Under the pieces are notes generated by a model that did not search any database, was not told the origin of the DNA, and worked only from the letters and a program-made list of their open reading frames with translations. 64,000 nt of DNA from Actinoplanes utahensis (GTDB lineage: Bacteria > Actinomycetota > Actinomycetes > Mycobacteriales > Micromonosporaceae), in assembly GCF_016862455.1 (NCBI RefSeq), contig NZ_BOMZ01000113.1:1-64000 (forward strand). The letters run 5' to 3'. The translations under genes were made by a program, and so were the position numbers. Shown in pieces: positions 51,528 through 60,594 of the stretch (its first letter is position 1; every line of letters begins with the position of its first letter).

Positions 51528-52751
51528 TCACCATGTGCCGTCGTCCCGGACGCGGGCCGCCGGCAGTCCCGTGACCAGCGCGACCAGCGCCTCGTCCAGA
51601 GTCTGCCCGAGGAACCACTCGCCGCCCTGGTCCAGGGCGAACACGCGGCCGCGCTCGTCGATCGCCAGGACTCCCTCGGCGCGGCCCTCCCGGCCCAGCG
51701 GGAACATCCGCGCCCCGACCAGCTCGCCCAGTTCGTGCAGCGGGTCGGCCAGGTACAACGTGCCGTCCGGGGAGCCGATGTCGAACGGCCGGACCAGCTG
51801 GGCCGCGCCGGGCGAGCTCCGGTACGACGTCACTCCGTGGAACTCCTCGGCCGCCGCCAGCGCCGGGAAGCGTTCCTGCCGGAACTGCTGACCCGGTATC
51901 CCCTCGGCGGCCTCCTGCATCCTCCGGGCGCCCTCGGTCCGCTCCGCCCGGGTGGCCGGATCCCAGCCCCCGGCAGCGAGCTCCCGCGCCACCTCCGGCG
52001 GGAACCGGCCCGGCTCGGGATCCAGCGCGCGGGGCTCCATCAGGAAGAGCGGACGCTCCTCCGGGTCGACCCGGACGCCGAGCGCTGCCAGCACGTTCCA
52101 GCAGGTGGCGCACAGGTGCGCGGGCCGGCCGCCGAGCCAGTCGCCGGTCTCCCGGACGTGGAACGTCTCGAAAGCCGCCCGGCTCAGCAGGGCACGGGCG
52201 TCGTCGTGGGTCAGGGACGCCCGGTCCTTCTCGGCCTCGTACAGCACGTCGGAGACCATCAGAAGCTCGGCGTGCCGGTTCGCGCCGCGAACCGTCATCC
52301 GCGGCCCGAGACGGGCCAGCCGGGCCGCGACCAGCGGATGGTGGCGCAGTACCTGGTCGCCCTTGGCGCCCCGGGCCCGGTACAGCCTGCCACCCAGCGT
52401 GAGATGCGCGGAGACGGTGGGGCTGGCCCTGCGGCGCGCGTCGCGGCGCAGCTCGACGATCGGATCGGAGGTCCGGTGCACGCCGACGGCCGTGTCGCGC
52501 AGCTCGGTGTACCTCCGGTCCAGCTCCTCCGGCGCCGACGGCGGCCAGTACGACAGGCGGCCGGTCTCCCGGTCGATGACCGTGGTCACGTCCTCGCCGA
52601 TCTCCGGGCGGGCGGTCGACGGCAACTGCATCCACACCGCGTAACCGAGCGCCAGCTCGTCGACCCGGGGCGCGCACTCGTAGCCCCGCCGCATCGACTG
52701 GCGGCGTGCCCAGCCCGCGGCGATCCGCTCCGCCTCGGCCAGCGTGATCAT
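51528..52751 (-). CDS. YrhB/Imm35-like, YwqJ-type deaminase, SUKH-3-like fusion protein (copy 2)
   Basis: The product (407 aa) is a diverged paralogue of the neighbouring 414-residue protein with the same order of domains. The shared points are VIDRETGRLSYWP at about 58-70, the HAE motif at 160-162 (NRHAELLMVSDVL), CxxC at 214-217 (LCATC) and the SUKH-3-like end (LHELGELVGARMFPLG, VLAIDERGRVFALDQGGEWF). Positions of the deaminase residues match copy 1 exactly up to the HAE motif. It is divergent from the YbaB-like / WXG100-like / toxin operon, 137 bases away, so it may protect against this or related toxins. Confidence 0.78.
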   Translation of the reverse strand: MITLAEAERIAAGWARRQSMRRGYECAPRVDELALGYAVWMQLPSTARPEIGEDVTTVIDRETGRLSYWPPSAPEELDRRYTELRDTAVGVHRTSDPIVELRRDARRRASPTVSAHLTLGGRLYRARGAKGDQVLRHHPLVAARLARLGPRMTVRGANRHAELLMVSDVLYEAEKDRASLTHDDARALLSRAAFETFHVRETGDWLGGRPAHLCATCWNVLAALGVRVDPEERPLFLMEPRALDPEPGRFPPEVARELAAGGWDPATRAERTEGARRMQEAAEGIPGQQFRQERFPALAAAEEFHGVTSYRSSPGAAQLVRPFDIGSPDGTLYLADPLHELGELVGARMFPLGREGRAEGVLAIDERGRVFALDQGGEWFLGQTLDEALVALVTGLPAARVRDDGTW

Positions 52752-52888
52752 CCTCAGCCGCCCCCTTCGGTCCGTCGCCTTCGCCCCGCGAGCTTAAAGG
52801 CATCAGCCCACACCGTTGGGGACAGGCTCGCATTGATCCCGGCTGGTAGGTTGCTCCCGTCAATTCGCGCGTCCTCGGGGAGACCACC

Positions 52889-53314
52889 GTGAGCAGACAG
52901 GCAGACCGCGACGTGAACCATGCGCTGCGCGCCCGTTTCGACGACGTGGTGTCGCAGTACCAGCGCCTGCGCACCGGCCTGGACGACATCCAGGAGCGTC
53001 TCGCCCGGCTGTCGGTGACGGCCGAGTCCCCGGACGGCACGGTCCGCGTCACCGTCGGCGCCCGCGGCCAGCTGACCGGCCTCAGGTTCGACCGGGAGAT
53101 CTACCGCCGCGGCGACCCCGACGAGCTGGCCCGCACCGTCCTGCGCACGGTGGAGAAGGCCGTCGCCCAGACCACCGAGCAGGTGCAGTCGATGGTCGGC
53201 GAGTACCTGCCGGCCGACTCCAGCGCGGCCCGGTTCATGCGCGACAACGACTTCGGCGGCCTCCTCGAACGGCAGGACCGGATCATGCGTGAGGGTGGTG
53301 CCCGCGATGAGTGA
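52889..53314 (+). CDS. YbaB/EbfC-family protein
   Basis: The product (141 aa) has the YbaB pattern: a helical start, then SVTAESPDGTVRVTVGARGQLTGLRFD, and a long C-terminal helix. Besides the nucleoid-associated YbaB, actinobacteria encode such proteins in ESX-type secretion and toxin loci, where they may act as chaperones or adaptors. The GTG start has GGGGAG six bases upstream. Its stop overlaps the next gene by eight bases, so it is the first gene of the toxin operon. Confidence 0.82.
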   Translation: MSRQADRDVNHALRARFDDVVSQYQRLRTGLDDIQERLARLSVTAESPDGTVRVTVGARGQLTGLRFDREIYRRGDPDELARTVLRTVEKAVAQTTEQVQSMVGEYLPADSSAARFMRDNDFGGLLERQDRIMREGGARDE

Positions 53315-53630
53315 GCTCTACCTCGACTCCACCCGGGCCACCATGGGCGGCCGGGACATGACCGCCGCCGGCCAGGAGCTGACCAGCCTCCACCAGGGCC
53401 CGGTGGCCGCGATCAACGCGGCCAGCCTGGCCCAGCCATGGGGACGCGACAACATCGGCGCCAAGTTCCAGGAGGGCTACGGGCCCCAGCTGGAGCAGTT
53501 CGTGCAGGCGTTCGGCACGATCGCCACCTACGTCGAAGGACTGGGCGAGGCGGTGGTCGCGTCGGTCCAGGACAACATGGACGCCGACGCGCGCGCCGGG
53601 CAGACCGTCGACCAGGCGTACCGGCTCTGA
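53307..53630 (+). CDS. WXG100-like small secreted protein
   Basis: The product (107 aa) is a helical hairpin protein. The turn holds LAQPWGRDNIGAKFQEGY, a W-G motif like that of ESAT-6/WXG100 proteins, and a long C-terminal helix runs to the end. Such proteins are partners or targeting factors for type VII secretion. It sits between a YbaB-like gene (8-base overlap) and the toxin gene (3 bases downstream), which supports joint secretion. No secretion-machinery gene lies in this window. Confidence 0.75.
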   Translation: MSELYLDSTRATMGGRDMTAAGQELTSLHQGPVAAINAASLAQPWGRDNIGAKFQEGYGPQLEQFVQAFGTIATYVEGLGEAVVASVQDNMDADARAGQTVDQAYRL

Positions 53631-53633
53631 TCC

Positions 53634-56600
53634 ATGTCCTTCCTCCCGACCCCGATCCCGCATCCGTTCGAGTTCTCGCCCTGGGACATGCCCGGCTGGG
53701 CGTACGAGGCCCTGGAATGGGTGGTCGGCTTCGACTGGCCCGAGGGCAACGAGAAACTCGTCTGGGACCTCGCCGACCTCTGGTACGACCTGGGCGCCGC
53801 CGTGAAGGTGCCGCAGCAGGACGCCGCGGCCGCCGCCGACACGATCATCGCGGCGTACGGCGGCAGCGGCACCACCATCGACGCCTTCATCAAGGCCTGG
53901 AACGATCTCGGCGCCCGTAACGACGCGGAAGCGCCGCTGAACGCGCTGGTCGCGTTCGCCGACGAGATGGGCAACCTGGTCAAGGAGGTCGGCGCCGACA
54001 TCGAGGCGGCGAAACTCGAGGCCTGGATCGAACTGGGCATCTTCGTCGGCGAGCTGATCGGCCTGGGCATCACCGTCGTGCTCACCCTCGGCGCCGCGTC
54101 ACCGGCCGCCGCCGGGCTGATCACGGCGACCCGGTTCGCCATCCAGCAGATCTTCAAGAAGCTGATGAGGGAGCTCGCCGAGAAAGCGGCGAAACAGGCC
54201 CTCAAGCAGGCCGGAAGGAACGCCCTCAAGCAGGTCACCACCAAGGCCGGCCTGAAGAACCTCGCCAAGAACGGCCTCAAGGAGGCCAAGGACGAGGCGA
54301 AGGAGGAGCTGCTCACCAACGCCGCCGTCCAGGGGTACCAGCACGCGGCCGGGCATGACGACTTCAGCGTCACCGACCTCGGCAAAGCGGGCATCCAAGG
54401 CGCGGCCGGAGGGTTCGCCGCGTCCGGCGCGGGCATCGGCGCCAACGGGCGGGGCGGCCTCTTCCGCGGCGCGGGGGCGGAAGTCCTCGGCGAACTCGGC
54501 GGCGGGGCCGCCGGTGTCGCCTTCGGCGGCGAGATGCCCAGCTGGGAGGACCTCGGCAAGGCGGCGACGTCCGGCGCCAGCGGCACCGCGATCAGCAACA
54601 CCAACCAGGACTTCAAAGACCTGGGCAACCTGAACGTCGGCGATCTGCCCGCCACCTCCGCTTCCGCGTCGGCCGGGGCTCCGTCGACTTCCTCTTCCGG
54701 TACGCACGGGAGCAGCGCCCTGAACAGCCTGGCCGGCGACTCCTCGAGCTCGTCGTCAGGCTCCTCCGGCTCGTCGTCGGGATCCTCCGGCTCCTCGTCG
54801 GACTCTTCCGGCTCCTCGTCGTCCTCTTCTCCCGCCTCCTCCTCTCCTTCCTCCTCCTCCTTCTCCTCCCGTGACGGTTCCGGCTATTCCGGTGGGTCGT
54901 CGTCCTCGGGCGGTTCGTCGTCTTCCGGTGGTTCGTCGTATTCCGGTGGGACGTCCTCGTCCGGCGATTCCTCCTCCGGCGGTTCCTCCTTCAGCGCCGC
55001 CGCCTACTCCGATGGCGCGTCCTCCGCCGCCTCGACCTCAGCCGGTTCCTCCTCCGCCGGCTCGTCCTCCCCGGTCTCCTCCTCCGGTGCCGTGTCCTCG
55101 TCCGCCGGTTCGTCCTCGCCTGCCGTCTCCTCCTCGGCGGGCGGTGGATCGCACGACACCGGGGCCGCGGTCTCGAACGGCTCGTCCTCGTACTCGCCGT
55201 CTTCTTCTTCGGCGTTCACGGGCGGTCACACGCCGTCGTCCAGCGATGTCAGCCTCTCCTCGTACGCGCCGCCCACCGATGCGCCCGCGCAGGGTGGTAC
55301 CGGCAGCGGGCCGGGCGTCAGCCCCACCTCGACGGGATCCCCGTCGGTCAGCACGACGCCGGGCGGCAACACCTCCGGCAACGCGCCGATGGCGTTCGCT
55401 CCGAACAACGGCAACGGTGGGCCGCTCAACCTCAACGCCCCGCTCACCGGCGGCGGCCCGGCCACGAGCACCCCCAGCGTCACCGCTCCGCAGAGTCTGG
55501 CCACGCCCACGACGGCGAACGTGAGCAGCCCGACCACCAGCACTCCCACCCCCAGCACTCCCCCCAGCACCACCAGTCCCACCACGGGGCCGAGCACCAG
55601 TCCCAGCACCACCGCTGCCGGCACGACGTCCACCGGCACGCCGTCCACCACGGCGCCCAGCACCACTCCCACCACTACGTCGAGTACAGCGCCCACTACC
55701 GCCGCCTCGAACACGGCGGCGCCGTCGAAGACGTCGCCGGACACCACCAGTGGCACGCCGCAGACTCCGTCCACGACGACCCCGGTTCAGCCGGCGACCG
55801 ATCAGGGACGGCCGGACGCCGGGCAGAACGGTCAGCCGGCCCCCGGCACGTCCCCGATCCCGCCGAGCCTGCCGTGGCGTACGCACACCGACGACCAGGC
55901 CGAACGCGCGTACTTCAACCAGTTCCCGCAGAACAAGCAGGCCGTCGAGGACGACCTCGTCAACCGGACCCTGCGGCAGCACGACGCGGCCATCGTCCGC
56001 CTCCAGCAACTGCAACGGCAGGCCCAGTACGACGCCGACCTGGCCACCCGGGCACAGGACTGGAACGCGCGCAGTCACCACCTGGGTCTGGAGGCCCACT
56101 ACCGCAACCAGGAACGGGACGCGTGGCGGCGCCGGTCCTTCACCGAGTCCGTGGAACGGAACAGGCTGCGCAACAGCCCGGCGCGTCAGCTCACCGCGCC
56201 GGCCGAGTTCCAGCGGGCGAACTGGGACGGCGGCGCGGCCGTCTCCGACCAGCCGATCCACAGCACCGAGCAGTCGGCGCTGACCGGCAGCACCCATCCG
56301 CCGAGCGCCCGTACCCTGCGCAAATACGGCGTCCGCGGCGGGCTCCGGATGCCGCTCGCCCAGCACCAGCTGGACCTCGAATGGGCCGTACCGTGGAAGA
56401 ACGGCAAACCGGAACGTACGCCGGACCCGCGCGGCCCGCTGCTGCGGTTCATGAACGACGGCGGCCCGAGCGCCGACCCCACCCGCGGCGTCAACTGTCT
56501 CGACGTGGCCCTGTCGTTCTTCGAGACGTTCTTCCACGGCCGCCCGACGGTGGGCGCCCCGCGAACCTTCGACTCGTACCTGTTCGGCCGCAAGGACGGG

Positions 56601-59342
56601 CACCTCGGCGAGCAGGACGGCGACCTGCGTGCCGAACTCGTCACCGGCAGCCGGTTCACCGAGGCCGCACCCGACGTCCGGGGCATGCCCGGCGCCCAGG
56701 CGAAGGCGTACATCGACCACGGTTTCCAGCAGATCGTCGACACCCTGCTGATGGGCGGCCACGGCTCCACCGCGGTCATCGTCAACATCTGGCAGAACAA
56801 CAGCGCCCACGCGTGGAACGCCGTCAACTACCACGGCACGATCATCTTCCTAGATCCGCAGATGGCCACGTACGCCGAGGCGAACGGCGGCAACAAGAGC
56901 CCCAACCCGTTCCTGTACGGCCACGACGGCAACCCGGCCACCGGCTCCAACGTCGTCCAGCTCAACGCCCTGATGGTCGACGGGCAGGGCAACCCGATGT
57001 CCATCCCGAACACGCAGGGCTCCCGGTTCTACGGTCACAAAGGCACGCCGCCCCCGCCGCCTCCACTGGCCTACCAGCAGCAACAGCTCCAGGCGCTGCA
57101 GCAGGCGAACCAGCCGCATCCGCCCCCGCCCGCGCCGCCGGGCCCGGTCACCCCGCAGCCGCCCGTCAACCCGCAGCCGCCCGTCACCGTACAGCCGCAG
57201 CCTCCGGTCAACCCGCAGCCGCAGCCTCCGGTCACGCCCCAGGACACGGTGCAGACGCAGCCGTCAGTGGACACGCAGCCGTCGCCGACTGTTGACATCG
57301 AACCCGAGCCGGGCCCGCAACCGGAACCGGAACCCACCCCCCACCCGGAACCGGACCCGGAACCGCAGCCGCAACCAGAACCCGCCCCGGATCCGGACCC
57401 GCGGCCGGAACCGGAACCGGAGCCGGTTCAGGAAACGGAATCGACGGAACCGGAGCCGACGGTCGACATCGCGACCGACGGTCCGACGACGGAACCGGAG
57501 CCGGTGCGGGACAGCTCACCCCGTACCGAGGAGAAATCGCCCACGCCGCCGGCGCCGCTGCGACGCCGGGATGTCGACCCCTTCGCGGTTCTGAATCCGC
57601 TGACCATGGACCTTCCGGTGGACGTCGACCCGAGTCCGCCGCAGGACAGCACGCCCCGGGACGTGGGGCCGCAGGACAGCACGCCGCAGGACACCGCTCC
57701 GCAAGATCCGCAGCCGCGGGACGCGGACGACGTCGACCTCGCGGCGACGGACAAGCCCGCCCCGGAGCCGACGGTCGATGCGGAGCAGGACCGCGCGGAA
57801 CGAACGGCCCGCGAGGAGTACGGAGTGCACCTCCGGCACGTCCGCCAGCGGATCGCCGACCGTGCGCGCGAACGGTACTGCGCCGACCTGCGCAAGAGCG
57901 CCGGGTACCGGCGGCAGGAGGCCGAGAACCTCACGGTCCCGCTCCGGAAGGCCGCGGACGAGGGCGACCAGCGTTACGCCGACTACTGGGCCAGAGAGAT
58001 CGACACCGCGCTGCGCCTGGCCGACGAGCTCGACGACAAGGCCCGGGCCTTCGAGAACGGGTTCGGCGACATCGGCGACGTGCCGCTCCACTTCACCGAC
58101 TGGGACGAGGCCAACAGCGACCTCGGCGAACTCGCGTTCGGTCCGGTCCAGAGCGACGACCGTTCCGCGCTGACCGGCGACGACGTTCCGCCGCCGATCG
58201 AGACCACCCGCCGCTACAACGAGCGCGGCGGCCTGCGCCAGCCGCTGGCGATCCACCAGCTCGACCTGGAACGCGCCGTGCCTCGCGACGAGAACGGGAA
58301 CTTCGTCCGGCACGCCGACCCGCGCGAGGGCGACTGGTTCGGCCTGCAGAACGACGGCGGCGCGGAAGCCGACCCGACCCGCTCGAACAACTGCGGCGAC
58401 AACGTGCTGGCCTTCTACGAGACGTGGATGCACGCCCGCCCCCGGGTCGCCGCCGCCCGCACCTTCGACGGCTTCCACCACGGCGACCCGAACCTGCCGA
58501 TGGGCGCCGAGAAGGGCGTCACCGCCCGGATGGAGAAGATCGCCGGCGGCAAGTTCGAGGGCCTGGTCGACGTCGGCCTGCACGACCCGCAACTGGCCCG
58601 GGAAAAGGTGCAGCAGGCCCACAACCGGCTCAAGAACCACCTGCTCGGCCTGGGTCCCGGCGCGTTCGCCTTCGTCAAGACCCAGGACATGGCCGGCCGT
58701 ACCCACTCGATCGCCATCGTCAACAAGGACGGCGAGATCCTCTACGCCGACCCGCAGACCCGCCAACTCCAGCCGGATCACCCTTTCCAGACCCACACCG
58801 GCCAGGCCATGTCCTCCGACCTGGTCCGCATGGACGCCATCACGGTCGACGGCCAGGCCCGCCACCGCCCCCTCAACACCGGCGACGCCCCTTTCATCGC
58901 CGCCGAACCCGAGGGCAAGAAATCCAAGGCCAAACCATCCGAGGAACCGGCCGAGGTCTGGCCGGAGGCGATCTCGCCGGCGTTCGAGAGGGACCCCTAC
59001 CACCCGAAGGTGGTGGACGAACGCAGCGAAGCCGCACATCGGGCGTGGGCGGAGATCCCGAGGGAAGTTCACGAGACAGTGAACAAGATCGAGAGCGGCG
59101 TTACCAGACAACGGATCAGCGCAGGCCAGCCCGATTGGTATAGAGCCAAAAACACGAGCAGTCCGTGGCATCGCGCGACCATCTTCACGGGCGCCAAATC
59201 CCCGACGACGTTGACCCGCGTGCTCGTCCGCAGCGACGGCGTCGTCGGCTTCGTCCTTGATCACAATTACAACGTCATCACGGAGTATGGGTATGCCAAA
59301 CTCCCGCAACGCTACGTGGCGCCACCGTCGGATTGGAGCTGA
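53634..59342 (+). CDS. giant polymorphic toxin with two papain-like glutamine deamidase domains
   Basis: The product is 1902 aa. Residues 1-130 are a WXG100/CpnT-like N-terminal trafficking domain. A hydrophobic segment (about 132-165) and a Lys-rich amphipathic stretch follow. Residues about 340-540 are Ser/Gly repeats and 545-745 Thr/Pro repeats. The first Tox-PL domain (about 880-1110) has Cys955 (NCLDVA), His1059 (HAWNAV) and Asp1074 (FLDPQ). Pro-rich PQPPV and PEPEP repeats (about 1140-1330) lead to a second Tox-PL domain with Cys1587 (NNCGDN), His1691 (THSIAI) and Asp1706 (YADPQ). Both domains share SALTG and LDLE-AVP flanks. A tip of about 135 residues (1765-1902) is unidentified. Papain-like toxins deamidate glutamine in host proteins. 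Confidence 0.88.
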   Translation: MSFLPTPIPHPFEFSPWDMPGWAYEALEWVVGFDWPEGNEKLVWDLADLWYDLGAAVKVPQQDAAAAADTIIAAYGGSGTTIDAFIKAWNDLGARNDAEAPLNALVAFADEMGNLVKEVGADIEAAKLEAWIELGIFVGELIGLGITVVLTLGAASPAAAGLITATRFAIQQIFKKLMRELAEKAAKQALKQAGRNALKQVTTKAGLKNLAKNGLKEAKDEAKEELLTNAAVQGYQHAAGHDDFSVTDLGKAGIQGAAGGFAASGAGIGANGRGGLFRGAGAEVLGELGGGAAGVAFGGEMPSWEDLGKAATSGASGTAISNTNQDFKDLGNLNVGDLPATSASASAGAPSTSSSGTHGSSALNSLAGDSSSSSSGSSGSSSGSSGSSSDSSGSSSSSSPASSSPSSSSFSSRDGSGYSGGSSSSGGSSSSGGSSYSGGTSSSGDSSSGGSSFSAAAYSDGASSAASTSAGSSSAGSSSPVSSSGAVSSSAGSSSPAVSSSAGGGSHDTGAAVSNGSSSYSPSSSSAFTGGHTPSSSDVSLSSYAPPTDAPAQGGTGSGPGVSPTSTGSPSVSTTPGGNTSGNAPMAFAPNNGNGGPLNLNAPLTGGGPATSTPSVTAPQSLATPTTANVSSPTTSTPTPSTPPSTTSPTTGPSTSPSTTAAGTTSTGTPSTTAPSTTPTTTSSTAPTTAASNTAAPSKTSPDTTSGTPQTPSTTTPVQPATDQGRPDAGQNGQPAPGTSPIPPSLPWRTHTDDQAERAYFNQFPQNKQAVEDDLVNRTLRQHDAAIVRLQQLQRQAQYDADLATRAQDWNARSHHLGLEAHYRNQERDAWRRRSFTESVERNRLRNSPARQLTAPAEFQRANWDGGAAVSDQPIHSTEQSALTGSTHPPSARTLRKYGVRGGLRMPLAQHQLDLEWAVPWKNGKPERTPDPRGPLLRFMNDGGPSADPTRGVNCLDVALSFFETFFHGRPTVGAPRTFDSYLFGRKDGHLGEQDGDLRAELVTGSRFTEAAPDVRGMPGAQAKAYIDHGFQQIVDTLLMGGHGSTAVIVNIWQNNSAHAWNAVNYHGTIIFLDPQMATYAEANGGNKSPNPFLYGHDGNPATGSNVVQLNALMVDGQGNPMSIPNTQGSRFYGHKGTPPPPPPLAYQQQQLQALQQANQPHPPPPAPPGPVTPQPPVNPQPPVTVQPQPPVNPQPQPPVTPQDTVQTQPSVDTQPSPTVDIEPEPGPQPEPEPTPHPEPDPEPQPQPEPAPDPDPRPEPEPEPVQETESTEPEPTVDIATDGPTTEPEPVRDSSPRTEEKSPTPPAPLRRRDVDPFAVLNPLTMDLPVDVDPSPPQDSTPRDVGPQDSTPQDTAPQDPQPRDADDVDLAATDKPAPEPTVDAEQDRAERTAREEYGVHLRHVRQRIADRARERYCADLRKSAGYRRQEAENLTVPLRKAADEGDQRYADYWAREIDTALRLADELDDKARAFENGFGDIGDVPLHFTDWDEANSDLGELAFGPVQSDDRSALTGDDVPPPIETTRRYNERGGLRQPLAIHQLDLERAVPRDENGNFVRHADPREGDWFGLQNDGGAEADPTRSNNCGDNVLAFYETWMHARPRVAAARTFDGFHHGDPNLPMGAEKGVTARMEKIAGGKFEGLVDVGLHDPQLAREKVQQAHNRLKNHLLGLGPGAFAFVKTQDMAGRTHSIAIVNKDGEILYADPQTRQLQPDHPFQTHTGQAMSSDLVRMDAITVDGQARHRPLNTGDAPFIAAEPEGKKSKAKPSEEPAEVWPEAISPAFERDPYHPKVVDERSEAAHRAWAEIPREVHETVNKIESGVTRQRISAGQPDWYRAKNTSSPWHRATIFTGAKSPTTLTRVLVRSDGVVGFVLDHNYNVITEYGYAKLPQRYVAPPSDWS

Positions 59343-59346
59343 CAAA

Positions 59347-59907
59347 GTGGGCATCGAGGAGGACCTCGCTGTCGCAGGTCTTACCGTCTTGGGGGAGTAC
59401 AACGGCTCAGGGACGCTTGTTCCGGCGTTGTTGACCGGCCAGGCGCCGAGTTGTCCGGCTGAGGAACGCTGGAGCGAATCGACACTGGATACCACGGATC
59501 CGCAATTGGTCGAGAAAGCGAATGCCGACTGGTATCGGATGTCGATCGAGGCAGGCCTCTTCCTCGCGACCGACCGACGTTTTCTACTAGCCCATCAGGC
59601 AGGCGAAGACGAGCCCTCACGATGGATCTGCGTCGAACTGCAAAATCCGTGGGACATCGTGGGAAAGGGTGCCGCCGGCACGCTCGGAAGCAGATCCGGC
59701 TGCCCGGAATTCCGCATGCTTGCGATGGATGGGTCGGTGCTGGCCTGCGGCACGACCAACCAAACGACGATCGATATTTTCCTCGTGAAAGATCCGAACC
59801 GTTCAGAGATTTTTCGCCTGTTCGCCAGTGGGCTCGTGTCGGACGAGTATCTCCATCCGGAGGATGCCGCCAAGATACGCGACTGGCTCGACTACGTTGA
59901 GGGATGA
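59347..59907 (+). CDS. putative immunity protein 1 (unrecognised family)
   Basis: The product (186 aa) starts at GTG 59347, four bases after the toxin stop and eight after GGAG. It is acidic and soluble, with conserved blocks shared with the gene at 60025: AEERWSES, ADWYRMSIEAGLF, RWICVELQNPWDIVG, and LHPEDAAKIRDWL. I do not know the family. Position right after a toxin and the paralogy suggest immunity. Its G+C is visibly lower than that of the toxin body (for example the segment around 59760-59830). Its stop overlaps the next short frame by ATGA. Confidence 0.75.
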   Translation: MGIEEDLAVAGLTVLGEYNGSGTLVPALLTGQAPSCPAEERWSESTLDTTDPQLVEKANADWYRMSIEAGLFLATDRRFLLAHQAGEDEPSRWICVELQNPWDIVGKGAAGTLGSRSGCPEFRMLAMDGSVLACGTTNQTTIDIFLVKDPNRSEIFRLFASGLVSDEYLHPEDAAKIRDWLDYVEG

Positions 59908-60077
59908 CGAAGGCGAGCGGAATACTGTCCATGGTCGATGTGGAAGCCGTTCGTGGTGCGCTGATCGGCGCACGGGTTCGAGGGCTGGGCCGGGCCGTCG
60001 ACATGGGCGTGCTGGAGATCTTCCTTGAAACCGGATACCCGGAATGCGCTCCGAGCCGCGGGACTTGTGCTGCTGGA
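59904..60077 (+). pseudogene. truncated relic between the immunity genes
   Basis: A frame of 57 codons opens with an ATG overlapping the stop of immunity gene 1 (ATGA). It reads VDVEAVRGALIGARVRGLGR and then loses coding character after about codon 45, where the next immunity gene starts in another frame. It looks like the N-terminus of a separate protein cut off when the second immunity gene was inserted. It could also be a genuine short coupling peptide. Family unknown. Confidence 0.4.
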
Positions 60078-60594
60078 TGACTACGACGGACCCGGTGCGG
60101 TCATTCCTGCGCTCGTGACAGCGCAGGCGCCCAGTTATCCGGTGGAGGAACGCTGGGCTTGGGCGGCGACGTACTTCACCGATCCGCTGCTGCACGGCAA
60201 GGCGAACTCGGACTGGTACCGGATCTCGCTCGAAACCGGTCTCTTCAGCGAAACGGATCCGCGTTTCCTCATGGCCTACCTGCCGGGCGAAGACGGGCCG
60301 TCGGAGTGGCTCTGCGTGGAACTGCAGGAGGACTGGGACATCATGGGGACGGGCGCGGCCGCACTGCTCGGCAGTGCCTGGTGCCGGCCGGAATTCCGAT
60401 TCCTCTCGCTTGACGGTTCAGTGTTGGTCTCCTCGACCACGGGAGAGGACGCGCTGGACACCTTTGCGGCGAGAGAGCCCGACAGGTCCTCGTATCTTCC
60501 CCGGTATGCGGCATGGCTCGCGACGCTGGAAGACCTCCATCCGGGCGATGTCGCCGCGATCCGCCGGTGGCTCCAGAGGATCCGGTGGAGCTGA
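60025..60594 (+). CDS. putative immunity protein 2 (paralogue of the previous)
   Basis: The product (189 aa) aligns along its length with immunity protein 1: LRAAGLVLLDDYDGPGAVIP, VEERWAWA, SDWYRISLETGLF, LCVELQEDWDIMGTG and LHPGDVAAIRRWL. The start is TTG at 60025, supported by GGAG seven bases upstream and by the matching N-terminus of the paralogue. Two related immunity genes after one toxin suggest duplication and drift against changing toxin tips. The stop overlaps the following gene (TGATG). Confidence 0.75.
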   Translation: MKPDTRNALRAAGLVLLDDYDGPGAVIPALVTAQAPSYPVEERWAWAATYFTDPLLHGKANSDWYRISLETGLFSETDPRFLMAYLPGEDGPSEWLCVELQEDWDIMGTGAAALLGSAWCRPEFRFLSLDGSVLVSSTTGEDALDTFAAREPDRSSYLPRYAAWLATLEDLHPGDVAAIRRWLQRIRWS

